Origin: Planctomycetota bacterium
GTDB taxonomy: Bacteria > Planctomycetota > MHYJ01 > WSZJ01 > JACPWG01
Reading direction: 5' to 3'
DNA length: 8,574 bases
Assembly: GCA_016220045.1 (NCBI GenBank)
Contig: JACRIP010000571.1
Location: forward strand, 1-8,574
Numbering within the stretch: position 1 is the stretch's first letter; each line of letters opens with the position of its first letter. Below are positions 6,730-8,574 of this stretch, in pieces. The notes under the pieces are model-generated. The model saw only the letters and a list, made by a program, of their open reading frames with translations. It did not search any database and was not told the origin of the DNA. The translations under genes and the position numbers were made by a program.

Positions 6730-8385
6730 ATGCGCGTGATGTCGCCCCGGGGTGAGCCGAGCGTGCAACCCCTGTCGGTCCTGCTGGTCGAGGACCGGGA
6801 AGACGACGCCGCGCTCCTCGTGCGCGAACTGCGGCGCGGCGGGTTCGACCCGACGTGGGAGCGCGTCGATGCGCCGGAGGCGCTGCGCGCGGCGCTGGCG
6901 GCGCGGCCCTGGGACGTCGTGCTCTGCGACTATTCGCTGCCGCGCATGAACGGCTTGGAGGCCCTCGCGGTGGTGCGCGCCGCCGCCCCCGACCTGCCCT
7001 GCATCATCGTCTCCGGCGCCATCGGCGAGGAGACCGCCGTCGAAGCCATGAAGGCGGGCGCGAGCGACTACGTCATGAAGGATCGCCCGGCGCGCCTGGT
7101 CGCCGCCGTCGCGCGCGAACTGCGCGAGCGCGCGGAGCGGGTGGAGCGCCGGCGCGTGGAGGAGGCGCTACGGCAAAGCCAGGAGCAGGTCCGGCAACTC
7201 CAGAAGCTGGAAACTCTGGGACAGCTCGCCGCCGGGGTCGCTCACGACTTCAACAACCACCTCGGAGTGATCCTGGGCTTCGGCGACCTGGCGAGCGCGC
7301 AGCTCGGGCCGCAGCATCCGGTGCATGTCGACCTCGAGGAGATCGGAAAGGCCTGCCGGCAAGCGGCGGAGCTGACCCGCCGCCTGCTCGCCTTCAGCCG
7401 CAAGCAGGTCCTGCGGATGGACGCCGTCGATCTCAACGAGGTCGTCGCGGGCATGGAGCGCATGCTCGGGCGGGTGATCGGGAAGGACATTCGGATGTCC
7501 GCCGTGCTCGCGCCCGGTTTGCCTGCCATCGAGGCCGACCGGACGCAGCTCGAACAGATCATCCTGAACCTGGCGGTGAACAGCCGGGACGCGATGCCGG
7601 GCGGGGGGCGCCTGACGCTGGAAACCGCGCTCGCGCCGCTCGACGCCGCCGGAGCCGCCGCGTGTTTCGGGGCCGCTCAGCCCGGCCGCTTCGTCGGCCT
7701 CCGCATCGCGGACAGCGGCTGCGGCATGAGCGACGAGGTGCGTGCCCATCTCTTCGAGCCGTTCTTCACCACCAAGGAGGCCGGGAAGGGGACCGGACTG
7801 GGGCTCGCGACCGTGTATGGGATTGTGAAGCAATCCGGCGGTCAGATCGCCGTCGCCTCGGAGGTCGGCCACGGCACGGTGGTCCAGGTGTTTCTGCGCC
7901 CGGCCACGGGGCCGCCCCGGCCGACGGCGCCGATCCGCCACGCGGCGGGGGCGCTGGAGGGGAATGAGAGCGTGCTGGTGGTCGACGCCTCGGCCGCGCT
8001 GCGTACGCTCGCCCGGCGCATCCTGGAGCCCCACGGATACGCGGTCCGGGTTGCGGCCGCCGGCGCCGACGCGCTGCGCGTCGCGGCGGCGCCCGCCGAT
8101 CCGATCCGGCTCCTGGTCTGCGATCTGGTGCTGCCCGACATGGAGGGGACGGAGCTGGCGGAATGCCTGCTACGGATGTTCCCGCAGATGCGCGTCCTTT
8201 TCGTCTCCGGCTACTCCCGGCGCGCTCCCGCCGGCCCCGAGCCCCTGGGCGCCGATACCGCCTTCCTGCAAAAACCCTACGGCGCCGCGACGCTCCTGCG
8301 CAAGATCAGGGATCTCCTCGATTCGCCGGCGCCCGCCGCGGCGGTCGCGGCGGTGCTTGCCCCCGTGGACCGATCCGGATCATGA
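6730..8385 (+). CDS. Hybrid histidine kinase, REC-HisKA-HATPase-REC
   Basis: 551 residues from ATG 6730, soluble. The N-terminal receiver (about 14-130) has Glu21/Asp22, phospho-acceptor Asp67, Ser95 and Lys117 followed by Asp, not Pro. A short coiled coil (about 130-160) leads to HisKA with GVAHDFNNHLGVI, phospho-acceptor His172, the HDFNN type common in soluble PAS/REC kinases. HATPase has N-box Asn284 (NLAVNSRDAMPGGG), G1 DSGCGM at 328, the FEPFFTTK motif and G2 GTGLGL (354-359). After a Pro-rich linker comes a C-terminal receiver (about 414-535) with Asp465, Ser494 in FVSGYS, and Lys515 in QKPY. Its acidic pair is degraded: VVDAS replaces the usual VDDE, leaving only Asp419, which may weaken magnesium binding. 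There is no PAS, GAF or membrane input domain, so the first receiver is the only visible input. It is probably the last gene of the operon. Confidence 0.92.
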   Translation: MRVMSPRGEPSVQPLSVLLVEDREDDAALLVRELRRGGFDPTWERVDAPEALRAALAARPWDVVLCDYSLPRMNGLEALAVVRAAAPDLPCIIVSGAIGEETAVEAMKAGASDYVMKDRPARLVAAVARELRERAERVERRRVEEALRQSQEQVRQLQKLETLGQLAAGVAHDFNNHLGVILGFGDLASAQLGPQHPVHVDLEEIGKACRQAAELTRRLLAFSRKQVLRMDAVDLNEVVAGMERMLGRVIGKDIRMSAVLAPGLPAIEADRTQLEQIILNLAVNSRDAMPGGGRLTLETALAPLDAAGAAACFGAAQPGRFVGLRIADSGCGMSDEVRAHLFEPFFTTKEAGKGTGLGLATVYGIVKQSGGQIAVASEVGHGTVVQVFLRPATGPPRPTAPIRHAAGALEGNESVLVVDASAALRTLARRILEPHGYAVRVAAAGADALRVAAAPADPIRLLVCDLVLPDMEGTELAECLLRMFPQMRVLFVSGYSRRAPAGPEPLGADTAFLQKPYGAATLLRKIRDLLDSPAPAAAVAAVLAPVDRSGS

Positions 8386-8508
8386 GCGGGGCAGGGGGGA
8401 GCAGGGGAGGCTGTCCCTTGCCCACATCTCTCCGCTGGACACCAGCGCCCCGGAAACGATGACTCTAGCGACGATGCCGGTTTTCAGCACTTCCTGGCTG
8501 CGGCCACC
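8386..8508. other. Non-coding tail after the last kinase
   Basis: No credible gene. It begins with a G-rich tract (8388-8410: runs of 4, 6, 4 and 2 G) that might form a two-tier quadruplex. A 6-bp hairpin follows, cgctgg/ccagcg with loop aca (8433-8447). No T-run follows the hairpin, so evidence for a terminator is weak. Confidence 0.4.
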
Positions 8509-8544
8509 GTCGTCCTCGTCCTCGTACTCGTACTCGTACTCGAA
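8509..8544 (+). repeat. CTCGTA-type hexamer tandem repeat
   Basis: Six consecutive hexamers: gtcgtc, ctcgtc, then three exact ctcgta (8521-8538), then ctcgaa. The last three form the left arm of the hairpin described next. Confidence 0.85.
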
Positions 8545-8573
8545 TTCCCTGTGCGTTCGAGTACGAGTACGAG
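8527..8573. repeat. 18-bp perfect inverted repeat built of hexamers
   Basis: The left arm ctcgtactcgtactcgaa (8527-8544) is the exact reverse complement of 8556-8573, around an 11-nt loop (8545-8555). Each arm is three hexamers. It begins about 140 bp after the last kinase stop and runs to one base before the window edge, so its full extent cannot be seen. It could terminate or protect the operon transcript, or be one copy of a dispersed palindromic repeat. No T-run is visible, but the sequence ends too soon to exclude one. Confidence 0.85.
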
Positions 8574-8574
8574 A

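Noticed and set aside
3433..8559. The 9-mer gtgcgttcg occurs beside both hairpin regions (3433 and 8551)
   Set aside because: Nine bases shared over 8.5 kb of biased sequence is expected by chance, and the surrounding bases do not align.

Overview
This 8.57-kb, very GC-rich window is a bacterial two-component signalling cluster with every gene on the + strand. It encodes a hybrid histidine kinase cut off by the left edge, a CheR-like methyltransferase homologue, a kinase that begins with a receiver domain, a free-standing single-domain response regulator, and a hybrid kinase built receiver-kinase-receiver. Together they carry three histidine kinase cores and seven receiver domains. None has a recognisable DNA-binding, GGDEF/EAL or other output domain, and no HPt domain or transmembrane segment is visible. 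The poly-HAMP hybrid kinase, the codon use (C or G at most third positions) and the palindromic intergenic repeats suit a signalling-rich, high-GC Gram-negative with a large genome, such as Myxococcota, Verrucomicrobiota (Opitutales-like) or Acidobacteriota. No marker here fixes the phylum.

Layout. 1-3336: C-terminal 1111 residues of a soluble-looking HAMP-HAMP-GAF-coiled coil-HisKA-HATPase-REC-REC-REC kinase; its start lies to the left of the window. 3337-3839: about 500 bp with no credible gene but many inverted repeats. These include tandem hairpins just after the kinase stop, a GTAG-headed hairpin, and two related palindromes in opposite orientation that show a compensatory base-pair change. 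3840-8385: four tightly packed genes that probably form one operon. The CheR homologue overlaps the next kinase by 47 nt, the response regulator starts 6 nt after that kinase ends, and the last kinase follows after a short gap with a good Shine-Dalgarno sequence. 8386-8574: non-coding tail with a G-rich tract, a small hairpin and, at the window's right edge, an 18-bp perfect stem made of CTCGTA hexamers.

How the genes may work together (inference). The first kinase looks like an integrator (poly-HAMP plus GAF) that can phosphorylate its three own receivers. The two downstream kinases have a receiver where a sensory domain would normally sit, so they could be switched by phosphate from another kinase. 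The small Rcp1-like regulator is the natural partner of the kinase just upstream of it. The CheR homologue resembles chemoreceptor methyltransferases but has changed several usually conserved active-site residues, and no CheB or chemoreceptor is present. Any transcriptional or motility output must be encoded elsewhere.
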